A stretch of DNA of 64,000 nt. Origin: a bacterium. GTDB lineage: Bacteria > Zhuqueibacterota > QNDG01 > JAGLOF01. Position 1 is the stretch's first letter. Each line of letters starts with the position of its first letter. The notes beneath the pieces were generated by a model. It ran no database searches. It worked only from the letters and a program-made list of their open reading frames with translations, and was not told where the DNA came from. The stretch is taken from the NCBI GenBank assembly GCA_016934955.1, contig JAFGRY010000049.1, positions 125,503 to 189,502 of the forward strand. The letters are read 5' to 3'. Shown piece after piece: positions 17,261 through 27,343 of this stretch. The translations under genes were made by a program, and so were the position numbers.

Positions 17261-18918
17261 GGTTCAGTTTCCAGCAGTTCCCGTGCGCTTCGCACGGCTG
17301 TTTCTGTAATGGTTTCGCCGCCCAGCAGTTTCGCGATTTCCCTCACCCGCTCTTCCTGTGTCAGCGGCTGTATGCCGGTTCTGGTGTGTTCGCCTTCCAC
17401 CGTTTTCACCACCTGGTAGTGCCGTTCCCCCATGGAAGCGATCTGGGGCAGATGGGTTATACAGATAATCTGGCGTCCGGCGGCATTGGCAAGCAGGTTC
17501 CGGCCGATGACCCGGGCGATGCGTCCTGACACCCCGTTGTCGATTTCATCGAAAATCATCACCGGAATGTCATCGGATTCAGCAAGCACGGTTTTAAGCG
17601 CGAGCATAATCCGGGAAATCTCTCCCCCGGAGGCGACATCTTTCAGCGGTTTGAGCGGCTCCCCGGGGTTGAGGGAAATGAAAAATTCCACTCGGTCCAT
17701 TCCGTCACGGCTTATATGGTCCTCTGATGAACAGATATCGATGCTGAATGATGCATTGGGCAGTCCGAGTTCTGAGAGTACGGCGACCGTTTCCCGCTCC
17801 AGCACGGCGGCCCGTTCCCTGCGGCGGGCGGAGAGATCACCGGCGTTCCGGCGCAGACGGGCAGCGGCTTCCGTGATCTGCCGGCTGACCGATTCTATTT
17901 CCCCGTCGAGGGTTTCGATAGTGGCGAGCTCGGATTTCCCGTCACCGAGATACTGCAGCACCGCCTCGATGGAGCCGCCGTATTTTTTCTTGAGAAGACT
18001 GAATTTTCCCAGCCGTTCCCTGGCGAATTCCAGCTGGGCGGGATCGAATTCATGTCTGGAAACGAACTTCTGGAGGGAATCCACAACATCCTCCGCCGCG
18101 ATGCGGGCGGTCCGGCACTGTTCGGCCAATTCCCGGAAAATTGAATCCACTCCTGAAAGGGCGGACAGCGCCTCGTCGGCGCCGGCAAGGCGTTCAGCGA
18201 CCGACCCATCTCCTTCATACAGGGTCTGATTGAGCTGTTCCGCCAGCGCATGGATACGCTCACCGGCTTTTTGCAGCCGTTCCGACTGTTCCAGTTCCTC
18301 CTCTTCCCCGGGAAGGGGATTCACTGCCTCTATTTCCCGAATATGAAAGGAGAGGAGATCCCTGCGTTCGTTTATGCCGGTTTTTCTTTTTTTCAGGCCG
18401 GCCAGATGCTGTTCCAGCGTCCGGCATTCACCAAAAGCCGCGGCAGTGGCCGAGAGCAGCCCGTCATCGACGCCGAAATTGTCGAGATAGGCAATGTGCC
18501 GGGGCTGCCTGAGCAGCGCCTGATGGTCGTGCTGGCCGTGAAGATCGACAAGCAGATCCCCGACGGATGCAAGCACGCCGATCGGCACCGGGGCATCGTT
18601 GATGAACGCCCTGCTGCGGCCATTGGCGGTGATGATCCGGCGCAGTACAAGAGCGCCGTCTTCACCATCGATATAGTCGCTGAATTCCGCGAGGGCAGGT
18701 GAATCGGGCCTGGTGAACTCCGCTTCGATCACCGCCCGTTCAGCGCCGTTCCGGACAACATCTCCGCTTATCCGTTCTCCCAGCACCAGGCCCAGAGCGC
18801 CGACAATGATCGATTTCCCGGCGCCGGTCTCTCCGGTGAGAATATTGAGCCCGCTTCCGAACGTGACCTCGATGCGGTCTATAAGGGCGATATTTTCGAT
18901 GATGAGTGATCGCAGCAT
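17257..18918 (-). CDS. recN: DNA repair protein RecN
   Basis: A 553-residue SMC-like ATPase for double-strand break repair. Walker A GETGAGKS is near residue 30, a long coiled-coil middle is broken near the centre, and the C-terminal ATPase half has the signature ASGGEISRIMLALK and Walker B VMIFDEIDNGVSG. Length is typical. It lies 7 nt after the propeller gene and overlaps murA by 4 nt. No LexA-type operator was recognised near it, and it seems to be expressed within the long rib-to-dnaE run. Confidence 0.96.
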   Translation of the reverse strand: MLRSLIIENIALIDRIEVTFGSGLNILTGETGAGKSIIVGALGLVLGERISGDVVRNGAERAVIEAEFTRPDSPALAEFSDYIDGEDGALVLRRIITANGRSRAFINDAPVPIGVLASVGDLLVDLHGQHDHQALLRQPRHIAYLDNFGVDDGLLSATAAAFGECRTLEQHLAGLKKRKTGINERRDLLSFHIREIEAVNPLPGEEEELEQSERLQKAGERIHALAEQLNQTLYEGDGSVAERLAGADEALSALSGVDSIFRELAEQCRTARIAAEDVVDSLQKFVSRHEFDPAQLEFARERLGKFSLLKKKYGGSIEAVLQYLGDGKSELATIETLDGEIESVSRQITEAAARLRRNAGDLSARRRERAAVLERETVAVLSELGLPNASFSIDICSSEDHISRDGMDRVEFFISLNPGEPLKPLKDVASGGEISRIMLALKTVLAESDDIPVMIFDEIDNGVSGRIARVIGRNLLANAAGRQIICITHLPQIASMGERHYQVVKTVEGEHTRTGIQPLTQEERVREIAKLLGGETITETAVRSARELLETEP

Positions 18919-18925
18919 ACGGATA

Positions 18926-21085
18926 TCAGCGGATTAACACGCATTTTCCTCTCTGGATGCTGCCGTTCTCATTGACAGCAACGATGACATACACACCGGC
19001 TGCGGCGGGAGCGCCGCGGGACGTGCGTCCGTCCCACCAGAGCTGCCTGCCGTATACCGTTTCTTTTTCGAACCGGCGAACCAGATATCCGCCTGCGGTC
19101 ATGATGTCGACGGAAACGCCTTCGGTAAGCCCGTCGATGAGCAGCGCGTCGTCCTCGTCGGGCCTGAACGGATTCGGATAGGTTTTCAGCTGTTCCGGCC
19201 GTTCCGCCGGGAGTGTGTACGGTGTTTTCAGCAGAGAAATGCCTCTGTTGGTGCCAATATACAAAATTCCGGCGGCATAGTCCATACTTAATGCGGTGAT
19301 TTCATCGTCGAGCAGGTAGGAATCCGATTTTGTGTACAGATTCCAGCGGTACTCGGAGGCGGTGAAGAGATTCAGTCCGTTCCGGGAGCCGGCCCATATA
19401 TTGTTGGCGGGATCGATGACCAGTGCGGTGACAGCTGTCGACGGCAGTCCGTACACCTGCTGCACCTGTCCCCCGTAGAGATAGTTGAGACCGAGGGGAG
19501 TGCCGATCCAGACCGTCCCGTCGGGGCCGACGGCAAGGTCCGTGATCTCATCGGACAGCAGTCCGGAAGAGGTGGTCAGCCGATCGACCGGAAGATCATC
19601 GCTCTTGTCTTCAGGTGTTCCCGAGTCATCAAAGATAAAGAGGCCGCTGGTGCGGGTGCCGATGTATTTTCGACCGAACTCGTCGATGACGAGCGCACTG
19701 ACAAATGGTGAGGTGAGTCCTTCATTCTGCCCGAAATAGACCCATGTCCCTTCCGGCGTGACTGCGGCCAGCGGCCGGGCCGATGCGGCATAGTAGTTGA
19801 GAAACCAGACCGTGCCCGTCCCATCTTCAGCGATATCGCTGATCACCGAGTAGGATGCATCGTTGGGGATACCGGAGAGATAGCCGCTGTCCGGATGAAA
19901 GAAGGAGATGCTGCCGTCTCCGGCTATTTGAGTGAGGCCTCCCCCCCAGCTGCCGATCCAGGTACGGTTCCGGCTGTCGGTAAAGGCCGTGTACTGATCC
20001 CGGGAGCGAAGGCCGGCAAGGGTGGCGGGTCTGAAGGCGCTCCACGACCCGTTACGGTAGAGATAGAACCCGTTGTCCCTGGTCGTGACCCAGAGCCCGT
20101 TTTCGGGATCGGGGGAGAATCCCGAAATGAGCGTTCCCCCGATACAGTCCGGCTGCAGCGAACTGAACACCGACCCGGCCAGGATGAGAATACCGGAGGT
20201 GGTTCCCGCGTAGAGTGTCCCGGTTTCGAGGGTGAGCGCGGTGATGTGTCCGCTGCACCCCGGCACAGCGGCGAACGATCCGCCCTGGACGCTGCGGTAG
20301 AGACATCCGGCGCCGCCGGCGTAGATGCCGTCACTGTCGCTGAGCAGTGCCTCTATGCCGGCATTGAGCACAGTCGTAAACGCGGAATCATACCGGCAGA
20401 CCCCTCCGGAAGTGGCGGCGTACAGGACGCCCGAGTGCATGGCGAGCGTACGGACCGCGTTTCCCGGGAGCCCGTCGGCCGTGGTGAACCGCGTCCAGGC
20501 ACCGGGGTCGAGAAGATTGATGCTGCTGAGCGGCGCCCGGCACAGCCCTTCGGCTGTTGCGGCCCAGATAACGCCCCCGGAAATGAGAATATCGACGACC
20601 GGCTGATCCCGGTTCATGGACGGGCCGAGCTGCCGGTAGGTCTCCTTCACCTCCGATTTCGAGAGTATGTAAAGACTGATACCGATATCATGCGCCACCC
20701 AGAGGGAATCGCCGGTAACGGCAATACGGTTGATGCGGTACCCGGCAAAATCCCCGATCCGGTCCGAAACCGATCCGGCGGGTGAGATGCGGTCGATCAT
20801 GCCGTTGTCATACCCCGCCCGGACGCCGTCCTGCGAGGGCGCCAAAGCGGTGACATCCGACCCGGAAAGGCCGTCCGTATTGGTTATCTCCGAGAATGAA
20901 TCGTCCCGGGGATCGAATATGAGCAGCCCTCCCGCGGTGCCGAACCAGATGCGCCCGGACGCTGCGGCGGTGCAGGAGACATCGAGAAGCGGGGTCTCGC
21001 TCTGCCAGGTGAACTGTCCGGTCTGTCCCCGGAGGCAGGCGGCAGTCAGAACAAGCAGGAAGACCGCTGTGCGCCGCACCTTCAT
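18926..21085 (-). CDS. Secreted beta-propeller protein with FlgD/T9SS-type C-terminal domain
   Basis: A 719-residue exported protein. A signal peptide (residues 1-20, ending near CLRGQ) is followed by many propeller blades with repeated phrases such as [25 protein letters not shown] and [15 protein letters not shown], the two-component-regulator propeller repeat. The final 85 residues (from [12 protein letters not shown] to the end) form the FlgD-Ig-like domain used as a sorting signal by type IX systems of the FCB group. The overall plan is reminiscent of PorZ. It overlaps ribH by ATGA and precedes recN, an odd place for a secreted protein. Function unknown. Confidence 0.8.
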   Translation of the reverse strand: MKVRRTAVFLLVLTAACLRGQTGQFTWQSETPLLDVSCTAAASGRIWFGTAGGLLIFDPRDDSFSEITNTDGLSGSDVTALAPSQDGVRAGYDNGMIDRISPAGSVSDRIGDFAGYRINRIAVTGDSLWVAHDIGISLYILSKSEVKETYRQLGPSMNRDQPVVDILISGGVIWAATAEGLCRAPLSSINLLDPGAWTRFTTADGLPGNAVRTLAMHSGVLYAATSGGVCRYDSAFTTVLNAGIEALLSDSDGIYAGGAGCLYRSVQGGSFAAVPGCSGHITALTLETGTLYAGTTSGILILAGSVFSSLQPDCIGGTLISGFSPDPENGLWVTTRDNGFYLYRNGSWSAFRPATLAGLRSRDQYTAFTDSRNRTWIGSWGGGLTQIAGDGSISFFHPDSGYLSGIPNDASYSVISDIAEDGTGTVWFLNYYAASARPLAAVTPEGTWVYFGQNEGLTSPFVSALVIDEFGRKYIGTRTSGLFIFDDSGTPEDKSDDLPVDRLTTSSGLLSDEITDLAVGPDGTVWIGTPLGLNYLYGGQVQQVYGLPSTAVTALVIDPANNIWAGSRNGLNLFTASEYRWNLYTKSDSYLLDDEITALSMDYAAGILYIGTNRGISLLKTPYTLPAERPEQLKTYPNPFRPDEDDALLIDGLTEGVSVDIMTAGGYLVRRFEKETVYGRQLWWDGRTSRGAPAAAGVYVIVAVNENGSIQRGKCVLIR

Positions 21086-21549
21086 CCCAGCTGCTTCATC
21101 AGGTCGGCCATCTCGATGCCGCTGAGCGCCGCCTGCCAGCCCTTGTTGCCGTTTTTCGTGCCGGCCCGTTCGATGGCCTCTTCGATCGTATCGCAGGTGA
21201 GCACACCGAAGATGGCGGGCACTCCGGTGGCGAGAGCGGTCTGGGCGATTCCCTTGGTGACTTCCGATGCGATATAATCGAAATGGACCGTCCCGCCCCT
21301 GATTACGGCGGCAAGGCAGATGACCGCATCATAGGATCCGCTTTTCGCCAGTTTCTGGGCGACTACGGGCAGCTCGAAGGATCCCGGAACCCAGACGATA
21401 TGCACGTTGTCGGGATCGCCCTCATGCCTGGTAATGCAGTCAAGGGCGCCGTCGAGCAGCTTGGTGGTGATGAATTCATTGAACCGGCTCACTACGATGG
21501 CGAATTTCTGGCCACGGGCTGAAAGCTGGCCGTTGGTGACGTGTTTCAT
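21082..21549 (-). CDS. ribH: 6,7-dimethyl-8-ribityllumazine synthase
   Basis: RibH condenses the pyrimidinedione intermediate with 3,4-dihydroxy-2-butanone 4-phosphate, the penultimate riboflavin step, usually in a 60-mer or pentamer shell. The 155 residues contain [17 protein letters not shown], and the catalytic-His loop RGGTVHFDY. It is the last biosynthetic gene of the FMN-riboswitch operon, 15 nt after ribBA. Confidence 0.97.
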   Translation of the reverse strand: MKHVTNGQLSARGQKFAIVVSRFNEFITTKLLDGALDCITRHEGDPDNVHIVWVPGSFELPVVAQKLAKSGSYDAVICLAAVIRGGTVHFDYIASEVTKGIAQTALATGVPAIFGVLTCDTIEEAIERAGTKNGNKGWQAALSGIEMADLMKQLG

Positions 21550-21564
21550 GCCGCTACCTCTCGT

Positions 21565-22815
21565 TTATTTTTTCTTATCGTTTTCCCGAATGATCCAGTC
21601 CTTGAGAATCAGATGACCAAGTTTATCCCGTTTTGTCTCCAGGTACTGCGCATTGACCGCGTTGGGACAGATTTCGATGGGAATTCGTTCCACGATCTCA
21701 AGTCCGTATCCCTTGAGACCGATGATCTTCTTGGGATTATTGGTGAGAAGCCTGATTTTTTTCAGCCCCAGATCCGCCAGGATCTGGGCCCCGATACCGT
21801 AATCTCTCAGATCGGCGGGGAATCCCAGTGCTTCGTTCGCTTCCACCGTGTCTTTTCCCGTGTCCTGAAGCTGGTAGGCCTTTATCTTGTTCTCAAGGCC
21901 GATCCCCCGGCCCTCCTGCCGCATATAGAGCAGCACACCCCGGCCCGCATTGTTGATGTGGGTCAGGGCGTCGGCAAGCTGGTCGCCGCAGTCGCACCGC
22001 ATTGACCCGAACACGTCGCCGGTCAGACATTCGGAGTGCACCCGGACGATTACTGGTTCATCTCCCGAGATATCGCCCTTGACCAGGGCCAGGTGATGAT
22101 GATCGTCAACGGAGCTTTCATAGAGATGGAGAACGAATTCGCCGAATTTTGTGGGAAACGCCGTTTTGACCACTTTTCTGATCAGGTGGTCGTTTCTGCT
22201 CCGGTAGGCGATCAGATCCCGGATGGTGATCATTTTAACTCCCCGTTTGCGGGCGATCTCCGCGAGCTGGGGAACCCTGGCCATGGTACCGTCTTCGTTC
22301 AGAATTTCGCAGAGCACCCCTGCAGGATGAAGACCGGCCAGTCGCGCCAGGTCGACAACCGCTTCCGTGTGCCCCGCCCGTGTGAGCACCCCCCCCGGTT
22401 CCGCTCGCAGGGGGAATATATGACCGGGACGCCCCAGCTGGTCCGGCCGTGTTGAGGGGTCGATGAGCACCTGTACGGTTTTGGCGCGGTCGTGGGCCGA
22501 AATGCCGCTCGTGGTTCCCTCCACGGCATCCACCGATACCGTGAAAGAGGTGTGATGGATGGCGGTGTTGTCCTCGACCATGGGATCGAGTTCCAGCCGG
22601 TCCAGGTCTTCCCCCTCCATGGCCACGCAGATGAGGCCGCGGCCGTGAATGGCCATAAAATTGACGATGTCGGGCGTGGTGAGCCCGGCGGCGGCAACGA
22701 AATCGCCTTCGTTTTCCCGGTCTTCATCATCGACGACGATGAGTATTTTCCCGGCCCGGAAATCGGCGATGGCGTCGTCTATGGTGCTGAAATGATAATC
22801 ATTCTGCTGTGTCAT
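21565..22815 (-). CDS. ribBA: Bifunctional 3,4-dihydroxy-2-butanone 4-phosphate synthase / GTP cyclohydrolase II
   Basis: A 416-residue fusion supplying both precursors of lumazine. The N-terminal RibB half (about 1-205) has [12 protein letters not shown] and HRGHTEA-like [10 protein letters not shown]. The C-terminal RibA half has the zinc cysteines in [17 protein letters not shown] and the catalytic RQEGRGIGL. Both halves look intact. It lies between ribE (7-nt gap) and ribH in the riboflavin operon. Confidence 0.97.
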   Translation of the reverse strand: MTQQNDYHFSTIDDAIADFRAGKILIVVDDEDRENEGDFVAAAGLTTPDIVNFMAIHGRGLICVAMEGEDLDRLELDPMVEDNTAIHHTSFTVSVDAVEGTTSGISAHDRAKTVQVLIDPSTRPDQLGRPGHIFPLRAEPGGVLTRAGHTEAVVDLARLAGLHPAGVLCEILNEDGTMARVPQLAEIARKRGVKMITIRDLIAYRSRNDHLIRKVVKTAFPTKFGEFVLHLYESSVDDHHHLALVKGDISGDEPVIVRVHSECLTGDVFGSMRCDCGDQLADALTHINNAGRGVLLYMRQEGRGIGLENKIKAYQLQDTGKDTVEANEALGFPADLRDYGIGAQILADLGLKKIRLLTNNPKKIIGLKGYGLEIVERIPIEICPNAVNAQYLETKRDKLGHLILKDWIIRENDKKK

Positions 22816-22822
22816 GACGGAT

Positions 22823-23425
22823 CTACCTGTTTCTGTTTGGTTGATGAATGAACTGTTCGATATATCGTGCGATCATATCGGCTTCGATATTTACTCTGCT
22901 TCCCGGCTTCAGCAGTGCAAGCGTCGTCCGGCTCCAGGTATGGGGAATGACAGCGATCTCGAAACGCCGGTGATCCAGGAAAGCAACCGTGAGGCTGACA
23001 CCGTCGATGGTGATCGACCCTTTTCTGATGATATAGGGCCGCAGCTGCGACGGAATCTCGAGAGTCAGGCGGGTTTCCGCCCCGGATGTGACGATCGATA
23101 GCACCCTGGTGGTGCAGTCCACGTGTCCCTGCACAAGGTGCCCCCCCATTCTGCGGTCAAGCCGGGCCGCTCGTTCGAGATTGACCCTGGAACCCTGTTT
23201 CAGATCGCCCAGAGTCGTCGACTGGAGGGTTTCCTTCACGGCCGTGGCCTCGAATCCGCCGCTGCTCAGCGCCGAGACGGTGAGGCAGGCCCCGTTGACG
23301 GCGACCGAGTCGTCGACTGCCAGATCGTCCAGGATGTGCTGACAGCCGATGATAAACAGCCTGCCGCCCGCAAGGGGCCGCACCTGTCGGATGGTGCCGG
23401 TTTCTTCTATCAGACCCGTAAACAT
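22823..23425 (-). CDS. ribE: Riboflavin synthase, alpha chain
   Basis: A 200-residue enzyme that dismutates two lumazines into riboflavin. Two similar barrel halves are visible: the first starts [10 protein letters not shown] with VNGACLTV, the second has GHLVQGHVD and IDGVSLTV. Its ATG overlaps the ribD stop as TGATG, so translation is coupled. Confidence 0.97.
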   Translation of the reverse strand: MFTGLIEETGTIRQVRPLAGGRLFIIGCQHILDDLAVDDSVAVNGACLTVSALSSGGFEATAVKETLQSTTLGDLKQGSRVNLERAARLDRRMGGHLVQGHVDCTTRVLSIVTSGAETRLTLEIPSQLRPYIIRKGSITIDGVSLTVAFLDHRRFEIAVIPHTWSRTTLALLKPGSRVNIEADMIARYIEQFIHQPNRNR

Positions 23426-24510
23426 CAGAGCCGTCCTTCAAACAGCATATCGTCCCCCAGGGATTTCCAGGTGTGAGCGGAGAATTGCAGCGGATTCCCG
23501 GGGCAGTCAAGCCCCAGATGTGAAAACGGCGGGATGCCGTCCCCGAACAGTTTCGGGGCGATAAAGACCGCAAGCCGGTCGCAGAACCTGCCGCGGAGAA
23601 ACGATGAGAAAACGCCGTTCCCCCCTTCCACCAGGATGGACGCGATCTTTTCCCTGCCCGCCCGTTCAAGGAGCCGCTCCAGATCGATCAGTCCGTCGCC
23701 CGACTCGGGAAGCCTCCAGACGGTGAGACCGGCATCTTCCAGAATATGCGCCCGTTCTTCTGGAGCCGTTTCGGAAGCGGCGATGATGATGTGCCGGGGA
23801 TCGCCCGAATGGGCCATGGCCGAGGCAAGGGGGAAACGGAGCCTGGCATCGAGCACCAGTCGCTTGGGATCCGGCAGCCTGACGCTCCGGACGGTCAATC
23901 TGCAGTCATCCTGCAGCACGGTGTTGATGCCGACAAGCACGGCATCGTGTTCAGCCCGCATGCGATGGACGCGGGCGCGCGAGGATTCTCCAGTGATCCA
24001 GTGCGACCGGCCGTCCGGCGCAGCGATGAAGCCGTCCAGGGTCTGGGCCGATTTAAGCGTGATGTAGGGGGTGCCGCGGGCTATGAAGGTGCAGTAGACG
24101 TAATTGAGTTCGCGGCAGGCGGATTCTTCGATGCCGGTGACAACGGTGATGCCCGCTTCCCTGAGACGGGCGATACCGCGGCCCTGCACCCGGGGATTGG
24201 GATCCTCCATCCCGATAAAGACGCGGCTTATACCCGCCGCGGCGATTGCGTCCGCGCAGGGCGGGGTTTTCCCGTAATGACTGCACGGTTCCAGGGTCAC
24301 ATACATGTCGGCGTTGCGGAGCTGTCCGGGATCGCATTTTTTCATGGCATCGATCTCCGCATGGTCACCGCCGTAGCGGTGATGGTACCCCTCCGCGATG
24401 ACGCGTCCGTGCCGGACGATGACCGCCCCCACCATGGGATTGGGACTCACCCTGCAGCAGCCTTTGCGGGCGAGTGTCAACGCTCGTTTCATCAGTGCAT
24501 GGGCATTCAT
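23425..24510 (-). CDS. ribD: Bifunctional diaminohydroxyphosphoribosylaminopyrimidine deaminase / reductase
   Basis: A 361-residue riboflavin enzyme. The N-terminal deaminase has the zinc site HAE (in GGDHAEIDA) and PCSHYGKTPPC; the C-terminal NADPH reductase has LKSAQTLDG and VEGGNGVFSSF. It is the first gene of the rib operon and directly follows an FMN riboswitch. The ATG at 24510 lies 7 nt after an AGGGG site embedded in the riboswitch hairpin, so both transcription and translation start may be controlled. Confidence 0.97.
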   Translation of the reverse strand: MNAHALMKRALTLARKGCCRVSPNPMVGAVIVRHGRVIAEGYHHRYGGDHAEIDAMKKCDPGQLRNADMYVTLEPCSHYGKTPPCADAIAAAGISRVFIGMEDPNPRVQGRGIARLREAGITVVTGIEESACRELNYVYCTFIARGTPYITLKSAQTLDGFIAAPDGRSHWITGESSRARVHRMRAEHDAVLVGINTVLQDDCRLTVRSVRLPDPKRLVLDARLRFPLASAMAHSGDPRHIIIAASETAPEERAHILEDAGLTVWRLPESGDGLIDLERLLERAGREKIASILVEGGNGVFSSFLRGRFCDRLAVFIAPKLFGDGIPPFSHLGLDCPGNPLQFSAHTWKSLGDDMLFEGRL

Positions 24511-24512
24511 TG

Positions 24513-24538
24513 AAAAACCCCTGAAATGGGATCAGGGG
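24513..24538 (-). terminator. Riboswitch expression platform: terminator that also hides the ribD ribosome site
   Basis: On the minus strand CCCCTGA, a 7-nt loop, TCAGGGG and then TTTTT form an intrinsic terminator ending 2 nt before the ribD ATG. The AGGGG of the second arm is the only good ribosome site for ribD. The aptamer's 5' strand (24669-24675, TCAGGGG) can pair with CCCCTGA as the alternative anti-terminator. Confidence 0.85.
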
Positions 24539-24567
24539 CGTGCAGAAAACAAAGACGCATTGTTTTC

Positions 24568-24679
24568 ATCTTCTTTCATCCGGACTGTGACCGTCGGCAC
24601 CAGAATTTCACTGGTTCTGTCCAGCAGCTGGACTCGTGGGCTGTACCACCGGTGAGGAATTCCACCCTCCCCTGAAGAT
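24568..24679 (-). promoter_or_regulatory. FMN riboswitch (RFN element)
   Basis: The conserved RFN cores are present on the minus strand: AGGGTGGAATTCC, CACCGGTGGT, AGTCCAGCTGCTGGAC and GTCACAGTCCGGATGAAAG. The closing stem P1 is ATCTTC (24674-24679) with GAAGAT (24568-24573). FMN binding should stabilise the aptamer and free the downstream terminator arm, turning off ribD-ribE-ribBA-ribH. Confidence 0.97.
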
Positions 24680-24693
24680 CTGTTTGCGCTGAC

Positions 24694-24722
24694 AATATAG
24701 GGATTCCCGCTGCGAAAATCAA
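24694..24722 (-). promoter_or_regulatory. Sigma-70 promoter of the rib operon
   Basis: TTGATT (24717-24722) and TATATT (24694-24699) on the minus strand with a 17-nt spacer. The start would fall near 24687, a few nt before the aptamer. Confidence 0.75.
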
Positions 24723-24742
24723 GTCTAAAATTAACAATGGTC

Positions 24743-24788
24743 TTACAATCTGTTGTGTTGTTAAAAAAAAATCAACAATATGTTGTGA
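24743..24788 (+). promoter_or_regulatory. Pair of NrdR boxes upstream of nrdJ
   Basis: Two near-palindromes, ACAATCTGTTGT (24745-24756) and ACAATATGTTGT (24775-24786), are 30 bp apart centre to centre, about three helical turns. Each 16-bp version matches the ACACWATATATWGTGT consensus at 12 positions. NrdR binds such tandem boxes to repress ribonucleotide reductase genes, and nrdR itself is at 39214-39666. The boxes lie just upstream of the nrdJ -35 and between it and the divergent rib promoter. Confidence 0.88.
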
Positions 24789-24794
24789 TTTTAC

Positions 24795-24823
24795 TTGACT
24801 TTTTAGTTTGAAGTTTCTATGTT
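24795..24823 (+). promoter_or_regulatory. Sigma-70 promoter of nrdJ
   Basis: TTGACT (24795-24800), 17 nt, TATGTT (24818-24823). This places transcription start near 24830 and rules out an in-frame ATG at 24819 as the nrdJ start. Confidence 0.78.
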
Positions 24824-24872
24824 ATGTCTGGTAATTCACTCCTTTCATACAAATTATTATATAGGGACGGAT

Positions 24873-27329
24873 ATGATTGATTTCGCCGACGATCATGCGG
24901 AGGCCACCGGTGATTTGTTCAAAATTGATGGAAACGGCCACGGAAAAGAGACTGAGTCGATTGTGTATGAAAAAATTTCCGATGACCCGGCAGGGGTAAC
25001 GGGCGCTGAACACGCTGAGATGATTGCACCGGAACCTGCTGAGTATTCTCCATCCGAACAGACCACCGGTTCCGTTGAACTGGAACTCAGCAGCAACGCT
25101 ATGACCGTTCTGCGGCGGCGCTATCTCAAAAAGGACGGTGACGGAAACGTCATCGAAGAGCCCGAGGACATGTTCAGGCGGGTGGCCGAGTGCATCGCGG
25201 CTGCAGACAGGGCCTATGATAAAAAGACGGACATCGGCAGGCTGGCGGATACATTTTACGGTATGATGGCCAGGCTTGAATTCATGCCCAACTCCCCCAC
25301 GCTCATGAATGCCGGACGGGAACTGGGACAGCTTTCCGCCTGTTTCGTGCTTCCCGTCGAGGATTCCATGGAATCGATTTTCAACGCGGTGAAAAACACG
25401 GCCCTGATCCACAAATCCGGAGGCGGTACGGGGTTCTCCTTTTCCCGCATCAGACCCCAGAACGATATCGTACGGTCGACACAGGGGATCGCTTCCGGCC
25501 CTATCAGTTTTCTCAATGTGTTCGATGCGGCCACCGAGACCGTAAAACAGGGCGGAACCCGGCGCGGCGCCAATATGGCTATCATGAGGGTCGACCACCC
25601 TGATATTCTCGAGTTCATTACCTGCAAGGAAAAAGAAAACAAACTCAATAATTTCAACATATCAGTGGCGGTGACCGAACCGTTCTGGACCGCGCTGCAG
25701 AAAAACGGCGACTATGAACTGATCAATCCCCATTCGAAGGAGTGCGCCGGCACCCTGAACGCGAAAGAAGTGTTCGAAAAAATCGTCGATCATGCCTGGA
25801 AAAACGGTGAGCCCGGAATCATCTTTATCGACCGGGTGAACAGCGATAATCCCACCCCGCATCTGGGCGAAATTGAATCGACCAATCCCTGCGGTGAGCA
25901 GCCGCTCCTTCCCTATGAATCATGTAACCTCGGATCCATCAATCTGTCACGCATGGTGAGAACCGACGGCGGCGCCGTGTCCGTGGATTACGACAAATTG
26001 AGAGAGACGGTCCGCACAGCCGTGCATTTTCTCGACAATGTCATAGATGTGAACCGGTATCCCCTGGAAACGATAGAAAAGCAGACGAAATCGACCCGCA
26101 AGATCGGGCTCGGCGTCATGGGATTCGCCGATCTTCTCAGCATGATGAACATCTCCTACATGTCGGTTCAGGCCATCGATCTCGCCAGCGAACTCATGTC
26201 CTTCATCAACCGGGAAGCACGGTGCAAATCGGAAGAGCTCGCAGTGCGGCGGGGACCGTTCCCTGCCTTTGCCGGCAGTGTATACGGCGAAAACGGGGAG
26301 CCGCCCATCCGGAACGCAACCAGGACGACCATCGCCCCCACCGGAACCATCAGTATCATCTCGGGCTGCTCCAGCGGCATCGAGCCCCTCTTCGCCCTCG
26401 CGTTCACCCGGCACGTGATGGATGACGATAAACTCACTGAAATTCATCCCATATTCTGCCGCAAACTTGAGGAATACGGGCTCTACTCGGATGACATAAT
26501 TGAAAAAGTGGTCGAAGAGGGTTCCATTCAGCACCTGGATGAAATTCCCGACGATCTGAAAGGGGCGTTCCAGACGTCTCACGACATTACACCGGAATGG
26601 CACATAAAAATGCAGGCCGCCTTCCAGGAGCACACGGACAACGCGGTGTCGAAAACAGTCAATTTCAAAAATGAGGCCACCAGGGAAGATGTTGCCGACG
26701 TGTATACCCTGGCCCACGACCTTGGCTGTAAAGGGGTTACCATCTACCGTGACGGCAGCCGCAGCGAGCAGGTACTGAACAAAGGGAAAAAACAGGAGCA
26801 GGCCGCTGCATCATCAGCGCCGCCGCAGGCGAAGCCGGTATCCCATGAACGGCCGGTGACCCTCCAGGGCTTCACTTCTAAACTCAATACCGGCCAGGGC
26901 AGCCTCTACGTAACGGTCAATACGGACACCCGGAACCGTCCGGTGGAAGTATTCGCCAATATCGGGAAGAGCGGCGGCGACACATCCGCTCTTTCAGAGG
27001 CGATCGGACGTCTCATATCCATCGCGCTTCAGAACAACGTCGATGTTACCGATGTAAGCAAAACACTCATCGGGATCACCGGTTCAAGGCCGATCTGGAA
27101 TGATGGAAGGCTCGTAAAATCCGTTCCTGACGGCATCGGTCAGATCCTGATGCAGATGTTCGGGGACAAGGCGGCCCCGGGTGCGCACCATTCCCCGGCG
27201 GCAGACAGCAGACCTGCAAGGACAATCGCACCGCAGACCGGCCCCGAATGTCCCGACTGCTATTCGACAATGGAAACGGAAGGCGGCTGCAGTGTCTGCC
27301 ACAACTGCGGCTATTCCCACTGCGGCTAG
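24873..27329 (+). CDS. nrdJ: Adenosylcobalamin-dependent (class II) ribonucleotide reductase
   Basis: An 818-residue enzyme reducing ribonucleotides to deoxyribonucleotides with B12, independent of oxygen. Conserved parts include NSPTLMNAGRELGQLSACF (first active-site Cys), HKSGGGTGFSFS, NPCGEQPLLPYESCNLGS (radical Cys and Glu) and APTGTISIISGCSSG. A TSCPD domain follows (about 655-770), then a cysteine-rich tail with CPDC and CSVCHNCG that probably serves redox relay or metal binding. The ATG at 24873 has an AGGGACGG site and lies downstream of the promoter. NrdR boxes upstream indicate repression by NrdR when dATP is high. Confidence 0.96.
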   Translation: MIDFADDHAEATGDLFKIDGNGHGKETESIVYEKISDDPAGVTGAEHAEMIAPEPAEYSPSEQTTGSVELELSSNAMTVLRRRYLKKDGDGNVIEEPEDMFRRVAECIAAADRAYDKKTDIGRLADTFYGMMARLEFMPNSPTLMNAGRELGQLSACFVLPVEDSMESIFNAVKNTALIHKSGGGTGFSFSRIRPQNDIVRSTQGIASGPISFLNVFDAATETVKQGGTRRGANMAIMRVDHPDILEFITCKEKENKLNNFNISVAVTEPFWTALQKNGDYELINPHSKECAGTLNAKEVFEKIVDHAWKNGEPGIIFIDRVNSDNPTPHLGEIESTNPCGEQPLLPYESCNLGSINLSRMVRTDGGAVSVDYDKLRETVRTAVHFLDNVIDVNRYPLETIEKQTKSTRKIGLGVMGFADLLSMMNISYMSVQAIDLASELMSFINREARCKSEELAVRRGPFPAFAGSVYGENGEPPIRNATRTTIAPTGTISIISGCSSGIEPLFALAFTRHVMDDDKLTEIHPIFCRKLEEYGLYSDDIIEKVVEEGSIQHLDEIPDDLKGAFQTSHDITPEWHIKMQAAFQEHTDNAVSKTVNFKNEATREDVADVYTLAHDLGCKGVTIYRDGSRSEQVLNKGKKQEQAAASSAPPQAKPVSHERPVTLQGFTSKLNTGQGSLYVTVNTDTRNRPVEVFANIGKSGGDTSALSEAIGRLISIALQNNVDVTDVSKTLIGITGSRPIWNDGRLVKSVPDGIGQILMQMFGDKAAPGAHHSPAADSRPARTIAPQTGPECPDCYSTMETEGGCSVCHNCGYSHCG

Positions 27330-27343
27330 GCCCTTCTCCATTG

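Noticed and set aside
19895-20785. Open frame of 296 codons opposite the propeller gene
   Set aside because: Composition is Gly/Arg/Pro-rich as expected of an antisense frame in GC-rich DNA; no start signals.
24819-24872. Upstream in-frame ATG for nrdJ
   Set aside because: It lies within the -10 box of the nrdJ promoter and has no ribosome site; the ATG at 24873 has both.
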